Positions 1-9,387 of a DNA stretch of 64,000 nucleotides are shown here, one piece after another. The position numbers and the translations under genes were made by a program. This DNA comes from an uncultured Candidatus Saccharibacteria bacterium (GTDB taxonomy: Bacteria; Patescibacteriota; Saccharimonadia; Saccharimonadales; Saccharimonadaceae). Numbering within the stretch: the first letter of the stretch is position 1; every line of letters begins with the position of its first letter. The notes under the pieces were generated by a model that saw only the letters and a list, made by a program, of their open reading frames with translations, ran no database searches and had not been told where the DNA came from. The DNA lies in the NCBI GenBank assembly GCA_937858705.1, contig CALLZM010000006.1, forward strand, positions 62,001 to 126,000, read 5' to 3'.

Positions 1-1140
1 CACTTCCATGGTGTCCACTAGCTGTGCATAGCTGAGTGGTGCCAGCGTGACAATATTCATACCTTGAGTCACCCCACGAGTAAAGATACTCGAGCCGTGC
101 GTTCGTGGCAACACGCCAACCTCCGAGCTCAGCACGCGAACTTCATCAAGCTTACGACCATCTGGACGCAATTGTTCCTCGATAATACCTCGACGAACAT
201 CTTTATGAAGCGCCATCGTAAACGCCTCATCGTACTCGTCGTACAGTTTTTCGTATTCCTCTTCGCCCATCTTCTCACGAAATTCTGCGTGAAAGGCCCA
301 ACGAAGTTCATTGACCATTTCATTGCGTTCTGGATACGGCGCACGGAGTTTCTCACCAAGTTTATCGGCAATCCAGCCATCTACTTCAGCCTGAACTGCC
401 TCATTTGGGAGAACCAGCTCATATTCCTGGGCTGCTGGCTGCACTTTTTCTGCGAGCTCTCGTTGCAAAGCAATTGCTGGCTGATAGGCCTTGAACGCCC
501 ATTCTAATGCTTCGCCGATTACTTCCTCAGAGACTTCATTCGCACCAGCTTCAACCATGGTCACACCCGTTTCAATACCAGCAACCACGATGTCGAGATC
601 GCTCGCGGCGCGCTCTTCTGGGGTAAGAAAGGCTTTAAACTCACCATTTACTCGACCTACACGGATACCCGCAACTGGACCATCAAATGGCGTACCAGTG
701 AGCATCAGCGCCGCACTGGCAGCAATCATGCCAACACTATCTGGACGGAAGTTCGGATCCATCGACAGCACGCTTGCCACCACCTGCACTTCTTGGCGGT
801 AGCCTTTTGGAAACAGTGGACGGATCGGACGGTCGATGAGACGGCCAATCAGAATCGCTTCATCGCTTGGACGACCCTCTCGTTTGATAAACCGGCTGCC
901 ACTGATCTTTCCCGCTGCATAAAATTTTTCTTCATAGTCGATACTCAGTGGAAAATAGTCCAGCTGAATAGGTCGCGACCCAACTTGTGCCGTACCAAGC
1001 ACTACCGTATCGCCATAAGTGACCAGCACGCTAGCAGTCGAGCGAAAACCGACACGGTTGACCTCGAGCGTCAGTGGCTTTCCACAAAAATCCGTGGTAA
1101 CAGAAAAAATCTCTTTACCATGAGGGTTAATAATAGACAT
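1..1140 (-). CDS. pnp: Polyribonucleotide nucleotidyltransferase (PNPase), 5' part
   Basis: PNPase degrades RNA 3' to 5' by phosphorolysis in the cytoplasm. The minus strand reads open from ATG at 1140 to the window edge, giving the first 380 or so residues. The RNase PH-like domain is clear: VLVTYGDTVVLGTA near the start, then SRFIKREGRPSDEAILIGR, then IDRPIRPLFPKGYR. The linker and the start of the second RNase PH domain (RPDGRKLDE) follow. The C-terminal catalytic domain and any KH/S1 domains lie outside the window. A GGAGGACAACT site precedes the ATG, so this start uses a Shine-Dalgarno. rpsO lies 3.2 kb away instead of adjacent as in many bacteria. Confidence 0.96.
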   Translation of the reverse strand, partial: MSIINPHGKEIFSVTTDFCGKPLTLEVNRVGFRSTASVLVTYGDTVVLGTAQVGSRPIQLDYFPLSIDYEEKFYAAGKISGSRFIKREGRPSDEAILIGRLIDRPIRPLFPKGYRQEVQVVASVLSMDPNFRPDSVGMIAASAALMLTGTPFDGPVAGIRVGRVNGEFKAFLTPEERAASDLDIVVAGIETGVTMVEAGANEVSEEVIGEALEWAFKAYQPAIALQRELAEKVQPAAQEYELVLPNEAVQAEVDGWIADKLGEKLRAPYPERNEMVNELRWAFHAEFREKMGEEEYEKLYDEYDEAFTMALHKDVRRGIIEEQLRPDGRKLDEVRVLSSEVGVLPRTHGSSIFTRGVTQGMNIVTLAPLSYAQLVDTMEV

Positions 1141-1263
1141 AGTTGTCCTCCATTTCTTGACGGAAAGTAACAGGTATGAACTGTTCAGTGACAACTCATA
1201 TCTATCACCATCCGCGTTACATTTACTTGGCTTATTATAGCACAAAAATGATACACTAGATAT

Positions 1264-1866
1264 ATGCTCACGCTTAAACAGTCGCAAAAATTTCCATGGC
1301 AGCTTATTGTGCTTGCCGTAGCTGTTCTCCTCCTTGCAGGTGGAATCTACATGCTGGCTTCAACCTCGAGCCCATTTATTGCGCGACAATTCACCGACCC
1401 AGCCAACAATGCCACGACAAAGCTGATAGAAGAAACGAAAGATACTATCAATGAAAATAGGCTCTACATCCCTAAGATCGATATCAATCTGCCCTACGCC
1501 GCGGGCGATGAAAATACTATGCTAAAAGGGGCTTGGTGGCGAAAGCCAGAAAATGGCAATCCAAAAGACGGCGGTAATTTCGTGTTATCGGCTCATCGTT
1601 TTGTCATGGGCTGGACACCAGGCGAAACCGTCAAGCGATCGCCGTTCTATAACATCGACAAACTCGCTATTGGCGATGAAATTACCATTGATTATCAAAA
1701 AGAGCGATTTGTGTTCGTGATAGAAAAAACTTACTCGGTAAAACCCGACGCAGTTGAAATCGAAAATCGCACTGACGACACTCGCCTGACGCTCTACTCG
1801 TGCACTCTTGGCGGCGCAAGCGATGGCCGCGATGTCATCATCGCCAAGCTACGCGCAACTGATTGA
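1264..1866 (+). CDS. Sortase family transpeptidase
   Basis: Sortases cleave a C-terminal sorting motif on secreted proteins and attach them to the cell envelope. The 200-residue protein has an N-terminal membrane anchor (about residues 13-33) and an extracytoplasmic sortase domain. The catalytic set is visible: His in LSAHR, Cys in TLYSCTLGG and the Arg of GRDVII near the C-terminus. It converges with the neighbouring Asp-box protein, which ends in a LAATG sorting signal, so the two probably form an enzyme-substrate pair. A TACACT -10 box ends 6 nt before the ATG, predicting a leaderless mRNA. The exact sortase class is not assigned. Confidence 0.9.
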   Translation: MLTLKQSQKFPWQLIVLAVAVLLLAGGIYMLASTSSPFIARQFTDPANNATTKLIEETKDTINENRLYIPKIDINLPYAAGDENTMLKGAWWRKPENGNPKDGGNFVLSAHRFVMGWTPGETVKRSPFYNIDKLAIGDEITIDYQKERFVFVIEKTYSVKPDAVEIENRTDDTRLTLYSCTLGGASDGRDVIIAKLRATD

Positions 1867-1880
1867 ACTCAGTAAAACTT

Positions 1881-4265
1881 CTATCGCTTGATACGAAAAC
1901 TCCAAGCTATCAGTCCCACCGCTCCTACTGCCAAGAATGAGCCGAAAATCATTACGCTCAAAAGGCTGGAACCAGTAGCTGCAAGGGTATCTGTTTGGGC
2001 ACTTGCTGAATTCGCAAGCACACCGATAAAAATTGGATCGACAATAATGCCGTTCGCCGATCCATCCTCATCTAGCGCCCCTCCATCAACTAATGTATAG
2101 GATATGATTGTTTTATTGTGTTGATTGGCTATGGTCACCTGGTTCGTGATATCAACTGCGTTCACACCATTGCTTGTCGTCTTGTAAACACGAAGATTTT
2201 GAGTAGCGAACTGCGAGGCAAGAGTGAGAGTAACAGTGGTCTCTCCTCCATTTTCCGTACAATTCACACTAAAGCTAACTCCGCCCAATATATCAACACC
2301 TGCTGGCTCAATAATCTTATTCGACCCGAGAGTGGTAATGCTCGAAGCAGATAGCTCATGACAATTTGGAGATGCAACACTCAAGCTAGCGTTTGCGATA
2401 GATGTATCTATGCTGGTAGTGGCTTTATTATTCTCTGGAATAGTACTGAGAGGTACAATAGTAGTAGTAATAGCATCTTCAGTAAGGCTACCCTTGTAAA
2501 TAGACCCATCCTGAGCTACTATCAATGCTCCTCTGCCGTCAGCTAAACTAGTTATGCCTCTAAAACCTTGTCCAACAGCATCAACCCCTTCGCCCCATGT
2601 TATTCCGAAATCAGTACTAGTAAATATGTACCCTGTTTCATCCGTAGCCATCACCGTTGCGCCATCGGCAGATATGGTTATTGCCTGCCATGGGTTACTA
2701 GATTCCCTTATGGCAGCGTCCTGTTCAGTCCAAGTTGTGCCGGCATTACCGCTGGTTACAATAGATGTTTCGTAAGTATTTACATTCCTCACCACTGCCG
2801 CCAGTTTAGTTCCATCCGCAGAACTGGCGATAGATATCCATTCATAATTTTCGAAGCCACTTTGCTGATGCCAAGTAGCTCCGGAGTCGGTACTGGTGTA
2901 TATAACATATTCACCATCGTCGTCACTCCCCCCTAGCACGAGTCTTACGCCATCGCCAGAGCTAGCGATGGTGCTCCAAGAATGATCCGTAGGAACTGTA
3001 TATTCACTCCAAGCAGCACCTGAATCGGTACTACTATAGACAGTTGTGTCTGTCACGAACATCAGTTTTGTACCATCGGCAGAGCTAGCCAGAGAGCGGA
3101 CTGCTTCTGTGGCAGTCAATCGCCAAGTCCAGGTGGTGCCAGAGTCAGTACTGGTGTAGATAGAGTTGCTCGCCATCGCAGCGAGCTTCACGCCATCGGC
3201 AGAACTGGCAATCAGCCACCAAGATGGAATAACCGGTACTGTCTGCTTAGTCCATGTTGTACCTGAGTTAACACTAGTAAAGATAGAATTACCGTCCACT
3301 GCAGCCGTCAATTTCGTACCATCGGCGGAGCTAGTAACCAGTATAGTTGCATAATTCTCATGCGTAAAACTCTCGACCCAAGTGACACCAGAGTCGGTGC
3401 TGGTGTAGATAGAAGAGGTATCGGTACCAATATCGAGTGTCGCCGCTACAAGCTTCGTTCCGTCAGATGAGCCAGCCATAGCCTGTATCGAGTGGCCTAG
3501 CGCGGACTGTGCGGTCCAAGTGGTGCCGGAGTCGACACTGGTGTAAATAGATCCGCCCTGGGTCGCAGCCACCAGTTTAGTGCCATCGGCAGAGCTAATG
3601 ATTGATCGCCACTGTTGACTACCGAGAGAGTTTCGCTCGGTCCATGTCACACCAGAGTCAGCGCTAGTGTAGATGAAGCCGCTAGAGTTAGTGGCTGCCA
3701 GCTTAGTACCATTCGCAGAGCTAGCAACGGACCGCCATAGCCGGCTACCAGCAGAAGATCGCTCCGTCCAGGTAGCTCCAGAATCGGTACTGGTGTAGAT
3801 ATACCTACCCCAATCCGCAGCCACCAGTTTTGCGCCATCAGCAGAACTGGCAACTGACTGCCATGACCGAATACCGGCAGAGACTCGTTCAATCCATGTC
3901 TCGCCAAAGTCACTACTGGTGTAGATAAGCCCGCCCTGGGTCGCAGCCACCAGTTTTGCGCCATCAGCAGAACTGGCAGCAGCCGTCCAACCTTTGTTTC
4001 CGAGAGTAGTATGTTCGGTCCAGGTAGCTCCAGAATCGGTACTGGTATACAGAAAACCATACAGCGTTCCTGCCACTATGACCGTCCCGTCATCAGAGCT
4101 GGCAATCGAATACCACGGCATAGGACTGCCTGGCACACGAACCTCTGGTAGAGGCGACCATTGCCATTGCCCGCCCGCAGCAGTAGCCATGTGACTAAAG
4201 AAGCTAAGCACTATCGCTAAAGACATCAATACAACTGCACCTCTTTTCAGATATCTATTCAGCAC
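1881..4265 (-). CDS. Secreted Asp-box (BNR) repeat surface protein with LAATG sorting signal
   Basis: This 794-residue protein has an N-terminal signal peptide (RGAVVLMSLAIVLSFF...) followed by about twelve repeats of roughly 41-45 residues. Each repeat carries an Asp-box of the form YTSTDSGATW and a conserved ASSADGTKL strand, which predicts a beta-propeller. A Ser/Thr-rich region follows. The C-terminus is a classic sorting signal: LAATG at about residue 761, a hydrophobic helix and a basic RIKR tail. The sortase gene converges 14 bp away. The start is GTG at 4265, preceded by GGGAGAAGGTC. Asp-box propellers occur in sialidases and Ycf48-like proteins, but no sialidase catalytic residues were identified, so binding or adhesion is the likelier role. 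Confidence 0.85.
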   Translation of the reverse strand: MLNRYLKRGAVVLMSLAIVLSFFSHMATAAGGQWQWSPLPEVRVPGSPMPWYSIASSDDGTVIVAGTLYGFLYTSTDSGATWTEHTTLGNKGWTAAASSADGAKLVAATQGGLIYTSSDFGETWIERVSAGIRSWQSVASSADGAKLVAADWGRYIYTSTDSGATWTERSSAGSRLWRSVASSANGTKLAATNSSGFIYTSADSGVTWTERNSLGSQQWRSIISSADGTKLVAATQGGSIYTSVDSGTTWTAQSALGHSIQAMAGSSDGTKLVAATLDIGTDTSSIYTSTDSGVTWVESFTHENYATILVTSSADGTKLTAAVDGNSIFTSVNSGTTWTKQTVPVIPSWWLIASSADGVKLAAMASNSIYTSTDSGTTWTWRLTATEAVRSLASSADGTKLMFVTDTTVYSSTDSGAAWSEYTVPTDHSWSTIASSGDGVRLVLGGSDDDGEYVIYTSTDSGATWHQQSGFENYEWISIASSADGTKLAAVVRNVNTYETSIVTSGNAGTTWTEQDAAIRESSNPWQAITISADGATVMATDETGYIFTSTDFGITWGEGVDAVGQGFRGITSLADGRGALIVAQDGSIYKGSLTEDAITTTIVPLSTIPENNKATTSIDTSIANASLSVASPNCHELSASSITTLGSNKIIEPAGVDILGGVSFSVNCTENGGETTVTLTLASQFATQNLRVYKTTSNGVNAVDITNQVTIANQHNKTIISYTLVDGGALDEDGSANGIIVDPIFIGVLANSASAQTDTLAATGSSLLSVMIFGSFLAVGAVGLIAWSFRIKR

Positions 4266-4331
4266 GACCTTCTCCCTCTCTAATGTCTACTTATGCCTAT
4301 ACTATAGCATGGAAGAGTATGCGTGCGAAAC

Positions 4332-4365
4332 AGCAATACTCCTGCTGATTCGCAGGAGTATTGCT
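4332..4365 (-). terminator. 14-bp perfect hairpin downstream of rpsO
   Basis: AGCAATACTCCTGC pairs perfectly with GCAGGAGTATTGCT across a 6-nt loop just past the rpsO stop codon. The minus-strand tail (GTTTCG) is poor in U, so this is either a weak intrinsic terminator or a 3' end-protecting hairpin. Confidence 0.6.
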
Positions 4366-4381
4366 TGTGTGCAGAGTCTAC

Positions 4382-4648
4382 TTACTTGCGTAGACCGAGT
4401 GTGTCGAGCACTGCTTTGTAGGCATCAAAATCGGTCCGCTCGAGGTATTTAAGTAGACGCTTACGCTTGCCTACCATCTGTACCAAGCCGCGACGAGCCA
4501 TAAAGTCATGCTTATTGACCTTAAGATGCTCTGTAACCTCTTTAATACGAGCCGTCAAAATCGATACTTGCGCCTGTGGGCTGCCGACATCGTTTTTGCT
4601 GACCTGAGTCAAAGCAATCGCTTTTTGCTTGTTATCTTTAGTTATCAT
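4382..4648 (-). CDS. rpsO: 30S ribosomal protein S15
   Basis: S15 binds the central domain of 16S rRNA early in small-subunit assembly. The 88-residue product has the usual length and motifs, including GSPQAQVSILTARI near residue 22, HKVNKHD-like LKVNKHDFMARRGL in the middle and the KRKRLLKYL helix with the conserved C-terminal YKAVLDTLGLRK. It is flanked by a strong hairpin downstream. It is the only gene between the Asp-box protein and the divergent glycosyltransferase, so it is probably transcribed alone. Confidence 0.97.
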   Translation of the reverse strand: MITKDNKQKAIALTQVSKNDVGSPQAQVSILTARIKEVTEHLKVNKHDFMARRGLVQMVGKRKRLLKYLERTDFDAYKAVLDTLGLRK

Positions 4649-4727
4649 AGCTTATCTACTGTATCAGAGAATCCGTGATATTTCAAGACTTGACTGATAC
4701 TATGCAATAAACCAGAATAAAGACATC

Positions 4728-5894
4728 ATGGATACCCAGTCACCCCCCCCTGCGGTGAGCGTCATTGTTCCCGTATACAATGCCGCTCTTTATCTCCACC
4801 AATGCCTTACTAGCCTCAACAAACAAACGCTCAAAAATATTGAGATTATCTTAGTGAATGACGGCTCGACTGACAATTCCGCAACACTATGCGACGAATT
4901 CGCACAAAACAACCCTCACACAACCGTCATTCACCAAGGCAATAAAGGCCAAACAGCCGCTCGCATCGCAGGCTTGTTGCGCTCAAAAGGTGACTATATT
5001 CATTTTGTCGACAGCGACGACTGGTTGGATAGCACCATGGAAGAGACAATGTACCAGGCCGCTGTTGCTAATGATGCCGATATCGTCACCTGCGATACGG
5101 TATTTCACAAAGGCCATAAAGAAATGGTTGCTCGTCAAGCGTTTGCTACTGGGACTTACACCAAACAATAACTTGTTTCAACCATATACCCCCGTATGAT
5201 TTATAGTGGGAAGCGGTTTTTTTACTTTGGTATTTATGCCGCTATGTGGAACAAGCTCTTTCGACGCGATATCGTTTTGCCCAATATCATATCGATAGAC
5301 CCCGCAATACAAGTTGGCGAAGATGGGCTAACGACTTATGCATCATTTTTAGATGCCTCGACAGTTGTCGTTCTAAAAGACACGCTGTATCATTATCGCG
5401 ACGACAATGCCACTTCTCTCACTCGTTCATATCGCTATGAGCAATTCGATAGCGCACTGTTGCTCATTGCTTCTTTGCGACGCATTGCTAGCCAACATCA
5501 AGATACCTACGACCTCAACCCTCAAATTGACATCTACCTCTTATATAATATATGGTCCATCATGCTCGAAGAGTTTTACTACAAGACAAAACGGCCCTAT
5601 CGCCACCGATATCAATACCTGAACCGTATCGTTACTCACCCAACCGTTCAGAAAGCATGTGATAGCGTGCTGCAACAAGATGTCTTGGGATCAGAGCAAA
5701 CCAAATTCTTTCGATTATTTGCCCCAGGCCGCTTTCATACTCTACTTGGTGCTACGGTGAGAAATAGTATCGATCGACGAATCAATCATTATACTCGGTC
5801 AACTATATACGGTAGTAAGCCACTCATGGCCTCTGCTAGACTCATATCAAAAGCGAAGAATCTCGCCCAACCATCGCATGCACGAGTTAGATAA
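4728..5894 (+). pseudogene. Family 2 glycosyltransferase interrupted by an in-frame TAA, with C8 tract
   Basis: The sequence encodes a GT-A fold glycosyltransferase. VSVIVPVYN opens the domain, NDGSTDNSA binds nucleotide sugar and VDSDDW carries the metal-binding DxD. A TAA at 5169-5171 interrupts the same reading frame, which continues at once with LVSTIYPRMIYSGKRFF and the typical MWNKLFRRD segment. Joined, the gene would be about 388 codons. Eight C residues at 4743-4750 sit in codons 6-8 and are in frame. The gene is either a recent nonsense pseudogene or is read through at low level. Family 2 enzymes commonly build surface glycans, and slippery tracts near the start are typical of phase-variable surface genes. 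The 3' end overlaps the convergent epimerase gene by 8 bp. Confidence 0.75.
4743..4750. repeat. C8 homopolymer near start of glycosyltransferase
   Basis: Eight consecutive C residues begin 15 nt after the ATG at 4728. At this length the downstream frame is maintained, so gain or loss of one C would abolish translation. Confidence 0.7.
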
Positions 5895-6588
5895 GTAGAG
5901 AAAACGAATAATCCTTCGTTTCACCAGGCACCAACAACTCTTGCTCTGGCGGCGTAGCGTGATCGAAAAAACTATTGCCATTCAAGGTCGGCTCTACGCA
6001 TACGAAACGACTCGGCTCTTCGCTCCAGAGTACAACCGTCTTGAGATTTTCGCTGGTCATGCGTACTGTCCGATGCCCTAGCCCGATGGTATGAGTCGAA
6101 GTATCGGTCGCAATATATTCCGACCCAGCCAAGTTATCGATACAATAGCGTTGCTCATCAAACCGCACTTCGTTTACCCCTTCTGGTACCACAAAATACG
6201 GGTGAAACCCTGGAGCCAGCCATAAGGCATTTTCGCCATTATTATGACATGCCAGTTTCATCGTTAAATGGTCTTCAGCTAATGCGTACTCCAGCTCGCA
6301 ATCAAGTCCAGCATAACGGCCCTCTCCGACCAAATACTTCAGTCGCATTTTATCTTCTTCTACAAGAGCTATCTGCCAATGTACCTTCCTGCCAAATCCA
6401 TGCTGCTCCCACTGTCCGCTGGCATCTGGACCAAAATTCGGCACACACACATGAGTAGCGCGCCGTTTGCCGCGTATTTCAGCGGCAAATAGAATAGGTT
6501 CGCCATGCATACTGTACTCTTCTATATATCCACCATTTGGGTCGATGACCAGTTTCGCATTGCCAGATTGTAGCGTTACCCTATTCAT
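5887..6588 (-). CDS. Aldose 1-epimerase / hexose mutarotase-like protein
   Basis: Proteins of this family interconvert anomers of free or phosphorylated hexoses. The 233-residue product has the family layout: an early beta strand (NAKLVIDPNGGYI), a His in QHGFGR, the conserved GFHPYF with the second His, and FVCVEPTLN with the catalytic Glu. It is shorter than galactose mutarotases (about 340 residues), which fits the shorter LacX/YeaD-like subgroup. The ATG at 6588 lies immediately after the truB stop codon, so the two genes are probably co-transcribed. Substrate cannot be told from sequence. Confidence 0.8.
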   Translation of the reverse strand: MNRVTLQSGNAKLVIDPNGGYIEEYSMHGEPILFAAEIRGKRRATHVCVPNFGPDASGQWEQHGFGRKVHWQIALVEEDKMRLKYLVGEGRYAGLDCELEYALAEDHLTMKLACHNNGENALWLAPGFHPYFVVPEGVNEVRFDEQRYCIDNLAGSEYIATDTSTHTIGLGHRTVRMTSENLKTVVLWSEEPSRFVCVEPTLNGNSFFDHATPPEQELLVPGETKDYSFSLLI

Positions 6589-7311
6589 TTAGCTATCTAT
6601 CCCCAATTCTTGTAGTGTTAGCGCCTGCCCGACCGACCAGTCCGCTATATCTGTCCGCCGCAGTTCCTGACAATATGCCCCCGTGCCCAGGGCTTTGCCA
6701 ATGTCTTCTGCCAGAGTGCGGATATAGGTACCGCTACTCACATGGGTTTTTATTCTCAACAAAGGATAGTCGTATTCCACCAGCTCTAGGCTATAAATCG
6801 TCACCAAGCGGCTCGGCATGACAACTTCTTCCCCTTTTCGCGCCAATGCGTACGCCCGTTGGCCGTTAATCTTAATCGCCGAATACGCTGGCGGCGTCTG
6901 TTCCACCTCCCCCACAAACCGCCTCAGCACCGCCTCCACCTCTGTTTTGCGCCGGGCCTGGCCCGGCGCACCCGCACCGCTGCTTGAGGCCAGGCCTGGA
7001 GCAACTTGAGCACTCAGAGTTTCGGTGATTTCGCCCTCTGGGTCGCCTGTTGAACTTGTTTGACCCAGCCGAATCGTTGCTTCATACACTTTATCCAGTT
7101 TGCTATAGCTGCCGGCATTTTTACATTCTTTTCCAGTCACCAGTATCATGAGGCCCGTCGCAAACGGATCGAGCGTGCCAGTATGCCCTACCTTCGCTTT
7201 TTTACCCAATTGCTGCGACAACACCCGTCGCACCCTCGCCACCACACCAAAACTGGTCATGCCAGCAGGCTTATCAATAAGAACTATACTATCAGACTCA
7301 ATCTGCACCAT
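6589..7311 (-). CDS. truB: tRNA pseudouridine(55) synthase TruB
   Basis: TruB converts U55 of the T-arm of tRNAs to pseudouridine. The 240-residue protein carries IDKPAGMTSF, the catalytic Asp in GHTGTLDPFATG, YEATIRLG and the later TPPAYSAIKINGQRAY and SSGTYIRTLAEDIG motifs. Between the Thr-rich loop and the RRFVGE segment there is an unusual insertion of about 20 residues rich in Ala, Gly and Ser. Its DNA contains the 21-bp palindrome at 6949-6969. A TATAAT box ends 7 nt before the ATG at 7311, predicting leaderless translation. Confidence 0.95.
   Translation of the reverse strand: MVQIESDSIVLIDKPAGMTSFGVVARVRRVLSQQLGKKAKVGHTGTLDPFATGLMILVTGKECKNAGSYSKLDKVYEATIRLGQTSSTGDPEGEITETLSAQVAPGLASSSGAGAPGQARRKTEVEAVLRRFVGEVEQTPPAYSAIKINGQRAYALARKGEEVVMPSRLVTIYSLELVEYDYPLLRIKTHVSSGTYIRTLAEDIGKALGTGAYCQELRRTDIADWSVGQALTLQELGIDS
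6949..6969. repeat. GC-rich perfect palindrome inside truB
   Basis: GCGCCGGGCC and GGCCCGGCGC form a 10-bp perfect stem around a single T. It lies in the DNA of a non-conserved protein insertion, and a second palindrome (CCAGGCCTGG) follows within about 30 bp. Confidence 0.75.
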
Positions 7312-7326
7312 AGTGGTTATTATACT

Positions 7327-9213
7327 CTACTGCTGTCCAGGAATCTGAAACTGGCTTGGGTCGGCTGGCGCTGTCACTGGAGCTGACGGATTAAGCCCTA
7401 GTGGCGGAGCCATGATATCTTCAAGACGAGGCTCAGGAGCTACGCCATCTGCCATAGGAGCTGGAGCTGGTTCGGTGCCCACAGGGAAGCCTGGCATGCC
7501 TGGAATATCTGGCATCGCTGGCATACCTGGAAGTGGCGGTAATTGCGAGAAATCAGCCGGCATAGATGGCAACGGTGGCAGCCCGCCAAAGTCTGGAACT
7601 GCTGGCATGCTTGTTGCTGGAAGTGGTGCTTGAAGCGCCGCTTCAACAGCAGCCTGTGCCTCGTCGACTTGCGGTACATTCGACGGAGGAGCAATACCCC
7701 CAAGCGGTGGCAGCTCTGGAAACTGTGGCAATACTCCACTGTTTACAGGCTCGGGTACAATTTCTGCTGGTGGCGAAATTGGCTGCAAATCAGGCGCCTT
7801 ACTCAGTGATTCATCACCTTGCGCACCAACCAGTGGCTCAACAAACGGATCAACACTCGGTGGCTCACCAGTATCTGGTTGCTGGGCTGCCGTGAACGGG
7901 CTAGCCAGAGCTGACGCTGGCGGGTTGCCAACAAATTGCATCGGCTGCCCATGGCTCATAATGACTTTGTTGCGATCGGCTTCAAGCTCTCGTCGCTTAT
8001 CTTCGGCCGCTTGTTCACTCGTAGCGTTCAGCGTACCGCCAAGCGTTGGCTCATCGATGACAGGTGGTGGCAATGATACTTCAGGCGCATTCGGAACTGG
8101 ACCGATTGCGTCTTCCTCATCTACACTAGACTCTAGCACACTATTTGACAACTCTTCAGTCGGTACTTCCTCGACAACCGTAGTCATCTCCTGACTTTCT
8201 TTCTCCGATATACTTTCAGCCAATTCCTGCTCGGCTTTTCGTGTCGCTGCCTCCTGGTTCTCACTGGCTTTTCGCTCGGCTACTTCATCGACATCGCCTC
8301 GTTTCGTATGGGAAATAGCCATAGAACCATCGGCCGCCTGCTTATCAACTACTGGCTCCTCCGGTTGTTCTTCCTCTTTCGGCTCTCGTTTGATCTTTGC
8401 TTTCGTATCATTCTCGAGCATATCGTCTTTTTTGCTGATAGGCTCCTCGGCCTCATTCGCCTCTTCAAGCTTCGTGACGATAAGCTGCTGATTGGCACCA
8501 GCTGCCATCAATTGAGCGGCAACAGTCATTACCTCAGCCGTTGTGTGTTGATTGCTAAAGCGATCGGTTGCAGCCACAATACCTGTCAAAAATGCATTGG
8601 CAATTTGCTCATCAATCAAACTCTTGTCTGTCCGCAGATCTTGCGCCAAAATAGTCAGAACTTCGCTATAACTACTCGCCTCACCGTTATACCAATGAAT
8701 CGAGCCGAGATCACTCTCTCGCTCAGTAATGCTAATAGTCGCCACTGTTGCATCGTGCATAATTTTGCCGTGGTCTTCGAGAGATTTATCGAGGTCGCTC
8801 GCCTCTTTTACACCAATAGCCAGAACCATTTCAACATTGTAGTCGCCTTGGCTAAATTCAAGATCTTGATCGGTAATGGTAGTCTTATAGGGAGTGATGA
8901 AAATCTTCACCATGTCGCCATCAACTTTATAGCGCAAATGATCGGCCTTCTCCTTATCGAGCGCGATGATAAAATCACGAAGGCTATCTACTGTCCCCTC
9001 AAAAGTGTCTTTCGGCTTCAAAAAATCAATCGCCGCAGGAATAGTCCCACTAAATACCGCTGTAGCGTGCTTTTCCAGCTTATCAAGCACCAAAGTAATG
9101 CCGAGTGCTGCCGCCAATTCGTCGACAGTCGGATTGGCATTTACGGTAATGAGAACATTGTCGACATCTTTCAGCCGATCAATTATGTGTTGTTTTGGGG
9201 TGGTGCTGGCCAT
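7327..9213 (-). CDS. DHH-phosphoesterase-like protein with acidic, Pro-rich tail
   Basis: The first 240 or so residues resemble the DHH/NrnA phosphoesterase fold: IIDRLKDVDNVLITVNANPTVDELAAALGI at the N-terminus occupies the place of the nucleotide-binding and first metal motif. The canonical DHH triad is not evident, so catalytic activity is doubtful. The remaining 390 residues are low-complexity, first acidic (EEEQPEEPVVDK) and then rich in Pro, Gly and Met. The product has 628 residues and no signal peptide or membrane segment. It lies upstream of truB on the same strand. It may bind nucleotides or RNA, but no function is assigned. Confidence 0.6.
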   Translation of the reverse strand: MASTTPKQHIIDRLKDVDNVLITVNANPTVDELAAALGITLVLDKLEKHATAVFSGTIPAAIDFLKPKDTFEGTVDSLRDFIIALDKEKADHLRYKVDGDMVKIFITPYKTTITDQDLEFSQGDYNVEMVLAIGVKEASDLDKSLEDHGKIMHDATVATISITERESDLGSIHWYNGEASSYSEVLTILAQDLRTDKSLIDEQIANAFLTGIVAATDRFSNQHTTAEVMTVAAQLMAAGANQQLIVTKLEEANEAEEPISKKDDMLENDTKAKIKREPKEEEQPEEPVVDKQAADGSMAISHTKRGDVDEVAERKASENQEAATRKAEQELAESISEKESQEMTTVVEEVPTEELSNSVLESSVDEEDAIGPVPNAPEVSLPPPVIDEPTLGGTLNATSEQAAEDKRRELEADRNKVIMSHGQPMQFVGNPPASALASPFTAAQQPDTGEPPSVDPFVEPLVGAQGDESLSKAPDLQPISPPAEIVPEPVNSGVLPQFPELPPLGGIAPPSNVPQVDEAQAAVEAALQAPLPATSMPAVPDFGGLPPLPSMPADFSQLPPLPGMPAMPDIPGMPGFPVGTEPAPAPMADGVAPEPRLEDIMAPPLGLNPSAPVTAPADPSQFQIPGQQ

Positions 9214-9387
9214 CGCGTTTCCTGTTTTTGCTTGTTTTTGTATGTAGCGCTATTTCTCATCAAAAGTTTAGCATAAACATGAGCACCATGTCAAGCTATT
9301 TTTCTTGGGGTATTTACAGATAGGCAAAAATTCGCTATACTAGCCTCTAGATTTATTATAAATACCACTAACAGTTAAGGATACACG

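Noticed and set aside
1-1140. Several plus-strand open frames over the pnp region
   Set aside because: They are reverse-strand shadows of the intact minus-strand PNPase frame.
7327-9213. Plus-strand frames up to 322 codons over the DHH-like gene
   Set aside because: The minus-strand frame has a promoter-compatible start and a DHH-like domain. The opposite frames have no recognisable domain.
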